DNA of 64,000 bases, taken from Chondrosia reniformis (taxonomy: Eukaryota; Porifera; Demospongiae; Chondrillida; Chondrillidae). The position numbers and the translations under genes are program-made. The stretch covers positions 1,302,001 to 1,366,000 of the forward strand of contig OX359190.1 in NCBI GenBank assembly GCA_947172415.1, read 5' to 3'. Positions 10,306 through 22,330 of this stretch are shown here, piece after piece; position 1 is the first letter of the stretch, and every line of letters begins with the position of its first letter. The notes below the pieces were generated by a model. It did no database searches, was not told the DNA's origin, and saw nothing but the letters and a program-made list of their open reading frames with translations.

Positions 10306-11070
10306 ATGTCTCAACGTAGTTTAGAACATAAAATGGAGATGTGCGCCCACTGGTCCGTTGTCAATCGTCGATTAGAGGAAGCTGGCTACAGTGCAGTGAA
10401 GATCAAACCAGTCGACCTGAATAACCTTCCTTCAGAAGGTAGACTAAATACAAGTGTTTTTGTGTATTTAGTGTGTAGCGAGTCCAATGAAGTATGAACC
10501 GCGCTTAAGCTTGTAATGTCTCTGAATACAGATGTTACCGTTTTGGACAGTTTGGCGGCTACCTCACTGCGTGCGACTGTGCTGTGCCTTCTGGACGATA
10601 TCAGCACTGGTAATGCATCCTTACTTGATAAGATACGCCAGAGAGACGCAGAGATTGAGCAACTGGTAGAGAAGGCGAATAATCTAGAAATTTTATGTGA
10701 ATCTTTACAAAAAGAGAGACCATGTATAAGGCAACGTGGAGAAGAGTATAACCCTGTTGATGTAAGTGTTAACGAAGGTGATCAGTCAAAATTTGAGTAT
10801 TTTTTCTGTTCCAAATTCCATATCAAATTTAGAGTTACATTTTGTAGCTTTTTAATCCCACCTCTATGGTTGCCTAGGAAACACACCAACTCCAACTATC
10901 ACAGCAGCTCTGTATGTACATACGTGTAGCTTCCCTAACAAGTTGTTTGTGAAGTGTTTGGTGTTTGATGTCAATTCTTATGTGTAGGATTCAGTAGTGC
11001 AAGCCATAAGGAGCAGAATTGCTGAGCTAGAATATTCTAATGCAAAATTAAAGCTTGATCTACAGAACAG
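10306..11070 (+). CDS. CEP70: CEP70-like gene, 5' three exons only (unit 1)
   Basis: Exons 10306-10438, 10532-10761 and 10988-11070 join in phases 1 and 0 and give about 148 residues. The order of features matches the start of centrosomal protein CEP70: a short HWSVVNRRLEEAGYSAVK block (human EWESINVLLMMHGLKPLS), then KPVDLNNLP (human KRTDLKDL), then a coiled coil with LLDKIRQRDAEIEQLVEKAN and later IRSRIAELE (human VKSKIGELE). The last donor, AACAG|GTAAGT, is phase 2, but the next exon downstream (AGMO) needs phase 1, so nothing in the unit completes the protein. It is a truncated passenger of the duplication. The human comparison is from memory; a generic coiled coil is the alternative. Confidence 0.55.
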
Positions 11071-11257
11071 GTAAGTTGTTTTGTAACACCTGATAATATT
11101 GTAATGCAGGGATGCATAGAGGGGGGATAGGATTGATTTTGCCCCTAGACTTTAGGAAAGTTAAAATCATTCCATTGCCCCTAGACTTTTGGGAATATGG
11201 ATTGCATCGACACCCTCATTCCATTGCCCCCTGAATTTTAAAATTTTTAATATAGTT

Positions 11258-11430
11258 GCCTGTCTATAGTACTTGCTTGTCCATAGCAGTCACCTGTCTA
11301 TAGTAGTCGCCAGTCTATAGTGGTCGCCTGTCTATAGTGGTCGCCTGTCTATAGTGGTCGCCTGTCTATAGTGGTCGCCTGTCTATAGTGGTCGCCTGTC
11401 TATAGTGGTCACCTGTCTATAGTGGTCACT
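11258..11430 (+). repeat. 17-bp minisatellite between CEP70 and AGMO pieces, unit 1 (~10 copies)
   Basis: CGCCTGTCTATAGTGGT is repeated, with a degenerate left edge. It lies in every unit between the last CEP70-like exon and the first AGMO exon: 25235-25551, 43679-44053 and 55208-55262. It appears to mark the join of two truncated genes. Confidence 0.92.
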
Positions 11431-11453
11431 ACAAGCTTAACTGTTTCCTGCAG

Positions 11454-14077
11454 AGATTAATATCCTTTGGGCCGCCCATCAAGCTCATCATAGCAGTGAA
11501 GAGTACAACCTGAGTACTGCCCTCAGACAATCTTCATTACAAGGAGCCACTTCATGGGTAAGTGGAAGAGATTTCCAATGCCAGTAGAGCATGACACACT
11601 TAAATTCTTCTTTTTTATTTCAATAAGATGTTCTACATTCCCTTGGCAATTGCCATTCCTCCGTCAGTGTACCTGGTCCACAGACAGTTCAACCTCCTCT
11701 ACCAGTTCTGGATCCACACAGAACTGGTGGGCAAGCTAGGGCCGTTGGAGTGGATCCTCAACACTCCCTCGCACCATCGGGTGCACCACGGACGCAATGC
11801 CTACTGCCTTGACAAGAACTATGGAGGCACTCTGATCATATTTGATCACATTTTTGGTCAGTCTCCATTTTATTTGTTACCCAAACTGTACTAGCTCAGA
11901 TAGTATAGTAACTAGTGTAGCTTAAGTTAGTCACTGAAGAAGACCCCCAGGGTCAAAATTCCAATTCTAGAGAAACAAACTGCTTCTCTAGACACTCAAA
12001 AGACTAAAGATGAACCATCTCAAAGATAGTACCTATAATAGGCTTAGTGGAGTCGCAATAGAATTGTGATACCTGATACAGATTCTTTTAGAATGTTTCT
12101 TCTCTCCTTTAACTTTTCCCTTCTCAGGCACCTTTGCTCCCGAGGACGAGCCAGTGGCTTATGGTCTAGTACATCCAGTGGAGTCCTTCAACACACTCTA
12201 TGTTCAGTATTTTCACTACATACACATCTTAAAGACTGCTTGGAACATTGAGGGATTGAAAAACAAGTTTAAAGTGTTCTTTTATGGTCCAGGATGGTTT
12301 GAGGGAGGCGGAAGACTGGGGGACTCTGGTCTTGTGCCACAGGTCAGTGTCTCCACAAGTCACATCTCTCATATCTAGTCTGGTAAACTTGTATGGTCTA
12401 CCAACTGTATATGTATTTTGTAACGAGCAAATAATGTCATATTTTTCAAAGGAGATATGTTTGAAGTGGCCACTATATATACTCTCTACACCACATAATA
12501 TGTGTCAAAGTACTTAAGTGACCATCCTAGAGAGGTTACACTGTATTTCATAAGGCTCATTTGAACATCTGTGAAAGATTACTTGGGCAATCTCTGTCAG
12601 CTTGTCTTATGTATAGAATCACCACTAATTAGCACAAGTGGAAACTAATTACTTTGGACAAAGATAATGAAGTATGTAGCCCTCCATACAAGTACTAGTC
12701 TTGCCTAGCCAGACCACCTCCATATTTATATGATTGACCTTCAGACAGTGCCTTGTAGGTGTGACTTACTCACCTGGTTTTGTGAGGCCCAAATTTCTAG
12801 TAAAGGATTAATCCAATGAATAATAGTAGGGGACCTTAAATTGTATTCATTGGTATCATAATGTTATTCATTTGATCAACAATTACCTTATATGGATGTC
12901 CTAAGGAATGTGGGACCTCACACATAATCCAGTGTGGGATAACTGCTTGTGACCCTTATTAGCCCTCCTTTGTTACTACCTTGGTATCCATGGTGACGGT
13001 GATTGTGCAATGAGAGGCTAGACCTTGTATAGTTAATGGACCAGTTCTGATAAGTGAAGTTGACTACCTTCTCTAACTGGTATGAGGGAGAACATGAATG
13101 GAGCATTGCTGTGGCAATTGTAACTCATTGGTGGAGCACTGGTGCATGTCCTGATTCAATTCCCAGCAATTGCTCCTTACCTGTAATTCCTATGATGTTT
13201 ATCTGTAATTACTTGTGGTTTGCTTATCATGTGCTTTGATTATTCATGCATGTAGATCAAGTTTCCAGTCAAGAAGTATGATCCTGCTGTTCCAATGTGG
13301 ATCAATGTGTACTGTCTGGTCCACTTTATGGTGGTCCACTTTATGGTGGTCCTCTTCTCCTTCCAGTATTTGGGAGGTGTCAGGGACAGACTAGACTACT
13401 TTGTGTCTCTTGGTCTGGTTGTGTTTCTCATGTACGCACTCACCTGTTTTGGAATGATATTTGATCATCAGTAAGTTAATTGTCCAATCAGGTGGAGCAT
13501 ATTATACTCTACATGCCAGCCCAACCTTTCCACCATTTTCTCAAAGACTATTCCATCAAAAGATTGTCTGAATTGGTTTATTTCATATTTCATATAAACT
13601 CAAGATGTGTGTGGAGGGGATATTGGAAAGATTTTATTTATCTCTAGTAAACTGTCGCCGCTTCTGGAGTTGTTCAGACTAGTTGTCATAGTAGCAGGTG
13701 ATTCACTGTGTGCATGGTATGGTGTGATGGTGGGCCTGCCGGCTGCCCTCCACTGGGGACTGAGAAGTGGGTACATCATCTCCCTCCTAATCTGGATACG
13801 TGTCACAATGAAGAATACTACCAGAGCAAAGATCAAGACAAAGACAAAGGTTCATGGACATAAGAATAAGGTCGCCTTAGGACCTTTTCCATTTCCGCCA
13901 CTGAAACTGCATGCTCCGAACATGCAACGAAACTATACGAAAATCGCAGCTGTAGTCAAGGAATGCTGTCGCTGTTTTTACCCTGTATACATGTTGTATA
14001 TGTACCTATATAAATGTTATATCAATCAATTGTACTCTTTCTCATGTGAGATGTTTACAATATGTGTTTTATTGTAA
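11454..14077 (+). CDS. AGMO: Alkylglycerol monooxygenase, 3' part only (unit 1)
   Basis: Exons 11454-11557, 11628-11856, 12128-12342, 13256-13470 and 13648-14077. The product belongs to the membrane fatty-acid-hydroxylase superfamily: [19 protein letters not shown] and [10 protein letters not shown] carry two of the three histidine clusters of AGMO, the enzyme that cleaves ether lipids with tetrahydrobiopterin. Hydrophobic segments follow ([30 protein letters not shown]). The N-terminal ~130 residues, including the first His cluster (HRMAHE in human), are absent in every unit and no exon for them is seen. Two oddities here: a 15-bp tandem duplication in exon 4 ([10 protein letters not shown]), and the loss of about 110 bp at the usual stop, so the frame runs on for about 70 residues. 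Catalytic activity is unlikely without the missing exons. Confidence 0.8.
12543..13107 (+). other. AGMO intron 3 body, unit 1
   Basis: Non-coding intron between AGMO exons 3 and 4. It contains the palindromic repeat in reverse orientation (about 12815-12875) and no conserved open frame. Confidence 0.6.
13108..13178 (+). repeat. tRNA-derived SINE in AGMO intron, unit 1
   Basis: AACTCATTGGTGGAGCAC resembles a pol III A box and GATTCAATTCCC a B box, spaced as in a tRNA head. The piece is framed by GCTGTGGCAATTG and GCAATTGCTCC. It is present at the same intron site in units 2, 3 and 4, and a better-kept relative lies on the minus strand at 32308-32412. Confidence 0.65.
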
Positions 14078-14754
14078 CATTTTCAATCCAGTTACATAAC
14101 TCATTAAAACCTATTATATGTACAATGTAATACATGTTTCTAAATTGATTGAAATATTTACTGAAATACAAATTAAAAGGTAGGAGGTACCATATTGAAT
14201 CATCAGATATAATGAGCATTATATTACTGACTCCATGGTTACCATGGTTACTGTTCTGTCTCTTTCCCAGGATCCACTTGCATGATTTTCTCCAGTTTTC
14301 TCTGTATCCAAACAAATATATAAGCATACACAATTACTCCCAGTTGGACCATCTCTCCTTGTTGACCTATAGGCGGGAGAACATCCTCACAGTCATATTT
14401 ACCAGTGGACCCAACACTGTTGCTATATAGCAAGTGATTTAGAAGTAGATGTCATCCTTTAATTGGCACCAGCCACACTTGCACCCTGCAGGGAAGGAGA
14501 ACAAATGAATAACATTATGACACCAATGAATACAATTTAAGGGCTCTCATAATATTATTCATTGGATTAGTACTTCCTCATTAAGATCCTATGGAATGTA
14601 GACATCACAAAACAATACCAGACTCTATCAGATCAGTACATGTGACCTCCACTGGCTGGAGAGACTACTATGTACTTGTATGTAGGCATACCTACCTCAC
14701 CTGATCCTTCAACCAAAGCAACACTAAAGGACCAGGTGACTAGATAATACCGGA
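14078..14754. other. AGMO 3' flank, unit 1 to unit 2 junction
   Basis: Non-coding AT-rich flank with the palindromic repeat at 14503-14570. It matches 250-1640, 46700-47500 and 58660-60020. No exon is seen. It ends where the promoter block of the next unit starts. Confidence 0.65.
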
Positions 14755-14925
14755 AGTGCATACGAACCGCCATTTTTGAGTGCTACACGCTGAGATCAAA
14801 GAGATTACCGCCACTACATATAGGTGTTGCAATCGCAGTTGTGATAGTGCAATACAAGTGAAGTTTCAGTTTTTCATCTCTTCTTTTGTTTATTAAATTG
14901 TCAATGTCGGCCATAGATAAAGTGA
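14755..14925 (+). promoter_or_regulatory. Unit 2 promoter / first-exon block
   Basis: Copy of the block at 1650-1860: ATACCGGAAGTGCATACGAACCGCCATTTTTGAG, then a short ATG exon (ATGTCGGCCATAGATAAA) before a GTGAGT donor near 14920. The ATG exon is one codon longer than in unit 1. Confidence 0.55.
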
Positions 14926-15512
14926 GTTTATTTATTCATTCAGTTTCTCGTAGAAGTGGGTGTTACTACATAGACTCGCAGTCGCTAACCTTTCAACGGT
15001 CAAAATGAGTTCAGTTTAATTTAGCGAACTACATGTTCTGCCAGTGTATATGAAACTCGTTACAGCAAATAGTACCATTCAGCGCAGAAAATATCTAGTC
15101 AGGTCTTGTAGCGGATAATAGAAACTAGTTCAGTCTTTGAAATGCGTCCAACTCGCCAGGTTGAAATAGTGGTATTACCCGAGAACTCTCTAACAGTCAC
15201 ACCTTTAGCTTTCAGAGACCCTTGCCCAAAGTCTCTTTGTTACACTCGTCGCATTCCTACAAACGATCTAGTGACGTGGACAGGCAAAGAATGGAAAGTA
15301 CTATATCCTCCAATGCACACCGCCCGATCCAGACCAGGTGTTCTTGCATTTGGAGACTTAGTAATTGTCTCTGGAGGAGAAGGAGGAGCAGACACAATTG
15401 AATTCCTTGATGTTAACAAAAGAATATGGATACAGTCGAATCTGAAACTTCCTCTACCATTATCAGATCACCACATGTCATTGTGTGGTGAATACATTTA
15501 CATCTACTACTA

Positions 15513-16633
15513 GGGCGTGGCTTCTATATTCGGACACCATGTAATTTCGGACGCCTGTTCTCAGTAGCAAAGCATTCAATCTTCTTCCTTTTCTGCTCAC
15601 ATAATAAGTAGACTGACCCTAGATGGTGTACCAAGTTTGGCCCAGAAATAGCGTCCCGAATAGAAGTTATCGACCAAAGTTCAAAGTGACCGAAAATATA
15701 TATTTTCGGACGAAAGTCATGTATTTCCGGACAGTAGCTCGTAAACTTTGAAGCAAGCACAGTCGCCGACTTTTAGTTGCTCTAATGATAGATATACTCA
15801 AGGGTTACTACCAGGAGAAGATTCAGATTCAACCGTTTTGAGATGACAGAGGAAGGTTTGTTTTGATTAGGCGCTCTGGGGTCATCTAAAATCGGACACC
15901 TTTTCTTCAAAAAATGAAAATAACTGAAGTTAGTGGTGTTAAAATGAACTTCTAGGACTAATGTAGCATTCAGTTGTATTCTAGGCATTATTTGGATGTT
16001 AACTAAAGCTTATTTGACACTGTTAAATTAAAAATGGGTATTGACCTAGTAAAATACCTAATCCCACTTGTGCACAGATTAAAAGTGTGAAAATTCAGGA
16101 AGGTCGGTGGTACACTAAGATAAAATGACTCTGTGGTTGTTATTACTGATATTTAGTTTGAACTAGCCTTGTTAAAGACATTAGAAGCTACAAAGTGGAT
16201 ACCTAAGCTATTAACAGCCCAAGAATGTCGAAATTAGTAGCAGATGGTGTCCGATTTTAGATGACCCCAGAGCGCCTAATCAAAACAAACCTTCCTCTGT
16301 CATCTTTAAACGGTTGAATATGAATCTTCTCCTGGTAGTAGCCTCTGAGTATATCTATCATTAGAACAACTAAAAGTCGGCGACTGTGCTTGCTTCAAAG
16401 TTTACGAGCTACTGTCCGGAAATACATGACTTTCGTCCGAAAATATATATTTTCGGTCACTTTGAACTTTGGTCGATAACTTCTATTCGGGACGCTATTT
16501 CTGGGCCAAACTTGGTACACCATCTAGGGTCAGTCTACTTATTATGTGAGCAAAAAAGGAAGAAGATTGAATGCTTTACCACTGAGAACAGGCGTCCGAA
16601 ATTACATGGTGTCCGAATATAGAAGCCACGCCC
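15513..16633. mobile_element. 1.1-kb foldback DNA transposon in kelch exon (TA target duplication)
   Basis: The element starts GGGCGTGGCTTCTATATTCG and ends with its complement. It is flanked by TA on both sides (15511-15512 and 16634-16635), inside the kelch codons for YIYIYY. The two arms (15513-15900 and 16246-16633) are about 388 bp each and nearly identical, leaving a 345-bp centre without a transposase. The motif TCGGACACC occurs at both ends of each arm. TA duplication suggests a Tc1/mariner-type mover, but the very long arms are unusual. Near-identical arms suggest a young insertion. Confidence 0.9.
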
Positions 16634-16976
16634 TACTACATTGGATATTTTTGGAGAATGAATAAGAAGAATTTTATGGCTTCACTCACAACAAATGATG
16701 AACATTACTGGGAACGGCTCGAGTATGCACCAAAGTACAGTTCACTATTACAATACAGCACACTACCAGTCATAGTAGGTCCAGATGGAATCTTCATTTT
16801 CGAAAAGAAGAAGTGGACACGAATTAGTGAAGAAACGTCTTATGACTACAACTGTACGGCTTCCCTCAACGGAACTACGTTTCTCACATTTGGAGGAAGA
16901 GGAGGAGGAGAATTACAGACAAGAGCTGTACAGTACGATATTGCAGTTAAGGTTAGTAAACTTATTTAAGTATTAC

Positions 16977-17118
16977 AAGTCTTGTTAACATTCGTTGCGC
17001 GCTTCGCGTGCACTTTCTCCTTCAAATAGAAACATTAGAAGGTTTTATTTCCTTCGTTAGAGTCACCTAACTTGTGCGCTCAGTGTACACGAAGCGCGTG
17101 TCAATGTTAACAAGACTT
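16977..17118. mobile_element. 142-bp MITE in kelch intron, unit 2
   Basis: Orthologous to the element at 3400-3541, with the same inverted ends AAGTCTTGTTAACATT / AATGTTAACAAGACTT. Confidence 0.75.
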
Positions 17119-18206
17119 GTATTGCTTTAATGTTCTCGTAAGAGTGTGTTCTACGAACGCTCTCACGAGTTTAAGTGTTAACTTGTTTCCACTAACAAAG
17201 ACTGTTTAGTCTTCTTGTTCTTTGCATTTGAAGTGAGAAAGTAGAGGAAAGCGTTTCAAGTATTATCCGCTGTAGTTAAACTGTTTATTATCGCGTGCTA
17301 CGTACGTATGTTAATTTCTCGTCCTGTGAACGTTTGTGTGATTAGTTATAAGATGTTGGTAGTACAGAAATGTTGGTTGTAGACACGTTTAATAAACTAC
17401 TTTCTAACACAACGAGAGTTAACTGCTTTTAAATTATACAGTCTGTCTTGTTCAAAGTAAGTGAAAGGTAAATAAAAGTCAAATGAATATGTCAGTGAAT
17501 GTTTAGAAGAGATGTCGGTATTGACTGTATTACTTGGCTGAATTGACTGTTCTCTAAAGATGCTTCTTGCTAGTTTCCTAAAGCTAAGCATCACCAACAG
17601 TATTGACCTACTGACTGAATTGTCAAAAGAATGTTTGTTTATAAACATAGACTGTCCCTTTGTGGGTAAACTGTTAAAAAGTAATTAATGTGAAGTGTTA
17701 GGCAATGACAATAGTCATATAGCATTCACATGTAGCAATGGATCATCTAATTAATAAAGACCCTATTCTACTCTTATTGATAAGAGTGATGGAAGATAAG
17801 ATCTGTATTTATGAACCTGTAAATGTTTTAACAAATAGTACAGCCACAGCCAAGTTGTGTTACATAACTGAAAGAGCCCTCAGAAGGATGTAATTTGGAT
17901 TAAAATCTTCCTATTTCTGAAACAATGGCCTACCTCTGAACGATAGTAAAACTGGCGTCTTTGAATACAGCGAATAACAATTCGAACTGATAAAGAAAAC
18001 ACCATTTAGGACACTCCATAGAGGACGTAAAGTAGTTTCTAGTTGATCACATGTGAACTGTAGCAGGCGTTTGAGGAATAATAAACTGATAACCCTCAAA
18101 TTAGGATAATGAAAAATTGAAAACTCCTTATTCATAGAATGACTTATTGGTCAGATTAGTCAATACTTCAAATATGTTAAGTGTGTATTACATTGTAAAC
18201 ACATAC

Positions 18207-18419
18207 CATATATCGGGATATGAATGCGAGAGTAAAAGATCGGGAATTATGGGTTTAAGTAAACATTAAAAGGTTAAAAGAATGCGAGATAAAGCTTAGG
18301 TGTACGGGACATGTATAAGAAATCAATGTGTCAAATCAATACGTGTCAAAAGATTGCGCATACAGTCAAAACTTGCAATTCGCATTCTTTTGACACACGC
18401 ATTCAATTCCCGATATACG
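18207..18419. mobile_element. 213-bp MITE unique to unit 2 intron
   Basis: Inverted ends CATATATCGGGA...GAATGCG and CGCATTC...TCCCGATATACG, flanked by ATAC on both sides (18203-18206 and 18420-18423). The empty site is seen in unit 5 near 63350. A degenerate half of a related element (ACACACGCATTCATTTTCCAATG) stands in the intron before each death-domain exon (for example 9200-9226). Confidence 0.7.
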
Positions 18420-21400
18420 ATACGTATTATGTTTAATTACACTTAATCTCAATTGTCTATGATAGTTACGTATCTCTTCTTGGTATACTATGCAGGAGCC
18501 AAAGTGGTATGGTCAAGCCATAGAAAGGCATGGCTCAGTTGAAGTGAGCATTAGTCGTGCAATCTTCACAGGAGGCTCGCGTGTTGGTAAAACTTCACTG
18601 AAGCACTACCTGCTCCACAACACAGCAAGAGAAGACAAAACTAGCACTGGAGTGCTGGAAGCTCCTGAAGTGGCCACCATTGCTGGGGAGCAAGATATTA
18701 GGACAGGATTTGAGGAGGAAGGCTAGGGGAAGGAAGAGGAGTATGATTTCATTAAAGGTTTAGCAGTTGGTTCTTCCTGGAAAGTTTTAACAGATGAAAA
18801 GCTAGGGCAGCTTATTTCAAAGATTAAAATGGAGGAAAGGGAGGTTTTTCCAGGCAGCACTCTAGAAACCCCACCTGCCTCTCCTCCACAGGCTACATCT
18901 AATGATACCACTTTAGCTGGCGATATTGCCAAGACAACCGAGATAGCCAGAGAGACGACCAAGCCACCAACCGACACCTCCATAACCCCTCCTCCTCCTA
19001 GCCATGATACCACTGAGGCTTTAGCAGTACAAGACCCACTGGAGCTGCTACAGAAAGCCAGGGACAGTTTCCTGCTAAAACACAATCTCTCCACTGAAGC
19101 AGAATTTGATGAAAAAAAGTGCACTTTCATTTACCTCCTGGACACAGGAGGCCAGCCCTCCTTTCAGAATGTCCTTCCACTCCTACTGGATTTTCCCTGC
19201 AACTTCTTACACATCTTTAAAGCTTCAGAGAGGTTGACCGATCCGTACATCAATGCTTACTGTCAAGATGGAGTCACTGAAGTGGAGAGCACCAACAGCC
19301 GTTCAACCTGGGAATTGATGAAGGAGTCCATTACAGCTGCCTACACAATGTCAATGAAGAGCAAGCGACAGTTGGAAGCATTTGACATGCCTAATGAGCC
19401 CCAACTCCGCATTTTCCTTGTTGGCACTCACCTTTCCCTTCTTTCCAAGGATCCTGAAGCTGAGAGAGCTCTACTGGACCACAACAAGAAGGTTCTAGAA
19501 GAAATGGACGACAAGCCATATGACAGCAACAGGGTATTCCCCCCAAAAGAGGTTGCCTACAAAGGTGCTGGTAGCTACTTTGTAGTGGACAGTCAGCTAC
19601 AGGGAGACAGCCAACTGAATGAGCACACTCGTAAAGCTGTAAATGTTCTTCGTTCTCTACTTTCAGATGCCAAGAATCGATTATCATTGAAAGTCCCCAA
19701 AGTTTGGTTCTGCCTTCAACTAATCACATCTAGCGTGAAAAAGAAGATGTGGAAGCTCACAGAACTGAAAGAGTTCTGCTTCCGATGCCGATTTATCCAA
19801 GGTGTAGATTCTGATGGACAGCTCCTTGTCCTGCTGAACCTGTTTCACAGTCTTGGGTTCTATGTGTACTTTGATCTGAGTGAGTACAAAGAGCAGTGGA
19901 TCTGTACAGATGCGACCTTTCTGTACAAGGAAATGTCCAAAGTGCTATCAGTCCAGTATGGCCCAAGTGAATCTTCAAGTCCAGAGCTACGTAATCTCAA
20001 GAAAAGTGGAGAAATTCCTGAAGCAACTTCAAAAGATTTGTTCCAACAGCTGGGTATCGATGCTGATATTCCAACAAGATGGCTTCTGGAGGTCCTGGTA
20101 AAAATTGGTATTGCAGCCAAAGTGACAAAGAAGGAGACACACTACTTCGTTCCAGCAGCCCTTCCTGAAAGGAAAATTAATCTTCCCGAACCTTCTGTGG
20201 CCACTTTGGAATTCACTTTCTCATTCCATTCAGCATTTGAATATCAGAGGTACACCTGCATACCAACTGGTCTGTACCACAGACTGGCCGTGGACATTGC
20301 AAGCAACCGACAGGCTCTTGAAGATCAGCAGATCAAGCAAGCATACATCAGTGGAAGCCAGTGGGAGTACTGTCCCAGTCAATCTGACAGTACACAATTC
20401 TATTTCTCTCAAGACAATGCCCACATTGTCCTTTCCCAGAAGGAGGACCTCATTCAGCTCCAACTGCTGGTTCCAGAAGACTTTGCTCAGCTTGGTCTCT
20501 CTTTGACTGAGCTCTGCAGGTGTATCAGAACGGAAGTAAAAGAGCGAATTGCTTTCGTAAGTAAAGCCATTTTTGGAAGCGAGTTTTTAGCCCAAAGGGC
20601 TACTTTAGAGGATGGTGTCATTTGCCGTTACTGTGAGGGCTCCACCTTGCATCTTCTGCGATTTAAAGATGGCAGCCAGAGAAGGGGTCTGTGTACCAGA
20701 CTGAACAAAGTGAAGTCATTATCTCCAAGAGAGTCTGTTTGGGTTGCTAAGGAACAGGACAGCAACACCAATGTAAGTTTGCATAATATTATGTATTCAA
20801 CAAATAGTCCCTTATCACGAATGTAGCAACTATTGGCTGTATATTTTACATTCTAATCTTGCTGCTAAAGGCTCTATATTTTATGTTATTGTTATTCTTT
20901 CAACAGTAATATTTAAATTACATTTATTGATTTTGTATCTTCTTCTGTATAGTTGAGCGTGGCTGGTAAAGTGGAATTTGATGGAGACAAGTTCCTTCTC
21001 TATAAAGACCAGTCTACCTGTACTGGAGGATCTAAAGTTGTTAGACAGCCAACACCATCTGCCAACTCGGGAGAGTGTAGTGGTGAGTGCATATACATTG
21101 TAAACCTAAAATAGTTATTAAAAATGTGATCCAAATTATGTCAGTTAACTGCCTCATGATGATGTAATGATTGTTCATGTTATTTCATGTGTTGTGTAGA
21201 TGTTCCAGACAATTGGAAAGAAATAATACAAACCAAACACTGGGTCTACCTGTTGGACAACCTCACTGTTGACAAGATAGTTGATCACCTCTACCAGGGA
21301 GTGGATGGAAAGCCACTGGTTACTAAAGAGGTGCATGATGAGATTGAGAATGCAAAGAGCAAAAAGGAAGCAAACAAGATCTTCTTAAATCACTTGCTGA

Positions 21401-21752
21401 ATGCTGGTACAGAGGAGAGTTTGAAGCTCCTTTGTACAGTTCTTCAACAAACATCTGGTGACTATCAAATTTATAAAGAGATTCTTGAGAAACTCAACAA
21501 TGATTTCAAATTTGGAATGTAACTTTCAAGTTGATCTGTGTCTTGTAAATTTTGACTTATTTTGTCATTTAGTTTAATAATTTCTATTTGTTGATTTATA
21601 ATGTCCTTTGTAAATTTACAAGTTCATATAAGTAGTGTATAATTACCCTTTATCAGTTTAAGGCCTTTGATGTAACATTTGTGTTATCGTTTATCTATAT
21701 ATAATTGCAAAAATACGTTTGTAAATATGGTGTCAAGAGACAGCTGAAAGAT

Positions 21753-21965
21753 ATGTCTCAACGTAGTTTAGAACATAAAATGGATAAGTGCGACCACTGG
21801 TCCGTTGTCAATCATCGATTAGAGGAAGTCGGCTACAGTGCAGTGAATATTCACAGACACTGTAAACCAGATACATTATGAACTGCCTCATGATGTTGTA
21901 AGGAGATTGGGAAGGCAAAGAACGTTGCACCATCTGACAACTCAGGAGAGTGTGATGGTGAGTGC
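21753..21965 (+). pseudogene. Extra CEP70 exon 1 and scar, unit 2
   Basis: Second copy of the scar described at 7990-8396: ATGTCTCAACGTAG... up to GCAGTGAA, then loss of homology and a piece of ROC-gene exon 2 end (CTCAGGAGAGTGTGATG). Present in units 1 and 2, absent in unit 4. Confidence 0.68.
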
Positions 21966-22330
21966 ATATTCACTAACACAGCTGTTGTGTAACATTTTAG
22001 GTTTATTGCATAATGATTTATATGTCTTCATGTATTCATATGTAGATGCCAGTTGTGGATGGAGAATGGTTATACAACCCTATAGGGTCTACCTGCTTGA
22101 GAATCTCTGTATCAAAAAAATTGCCAACCAACTCTTGCAAGGAGTGAATGGAACACAGCTAATTACAGATGACATGCTGTAACCAAGAAAGATGCATATG
22201 AAATCTTCTTGGAACACTTGAGAAGTATGTAAAACACTTTCAGATTTTGATATTTTCTGTAAGTTCCTCCAACAAACCTCAAGAGACTATGAAGTACATG
22301 AAGAAGTGGCTGACAGACTGGAAGGAGACA

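Larger units (their letters stand above)
15142..21522 (+). pseudogene. Decayed Kelch-ROC-COR-CARD gene, unit 2
   Basis: Same gene as unit 1 but broken in several places. A deletion removes the start and first blade of kelch and fuses the upstream 33-codon piece (MRPTRQVEIVVLPEN...) to TRRIPTNDLVTWTG. A 1.1-kb foldback transposon splits the kelch exon after GEYIYIYY. In the ROC exon (18496-20772) codon CAA/CAG, conserved in units 1, 4 and 5, is TAG at 18724. Downstream the ROC-COR text (LLDTGGQ, LVGTH, COR) and exons 20953-21082 and 21200-21522 (CARD) remain open. A protein starting at ATG 18829 would lack the P-loop. The good state of the 3' part shows the inactivation is recent. Confidence 0.85.

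Noticed and set aside
10306-11557. CEP70-AGMO fusion gene
   Set aside because: Phase 2 donor against a phase 1 acceptor; the join runs into a stop after two codons.
15524-16622. Two near-identical 78-codon frames on opposite strands in unit 2
   Set aside because: They are the two arms of the foldback transposon, read in mirror. Not a gene and its duplicate.
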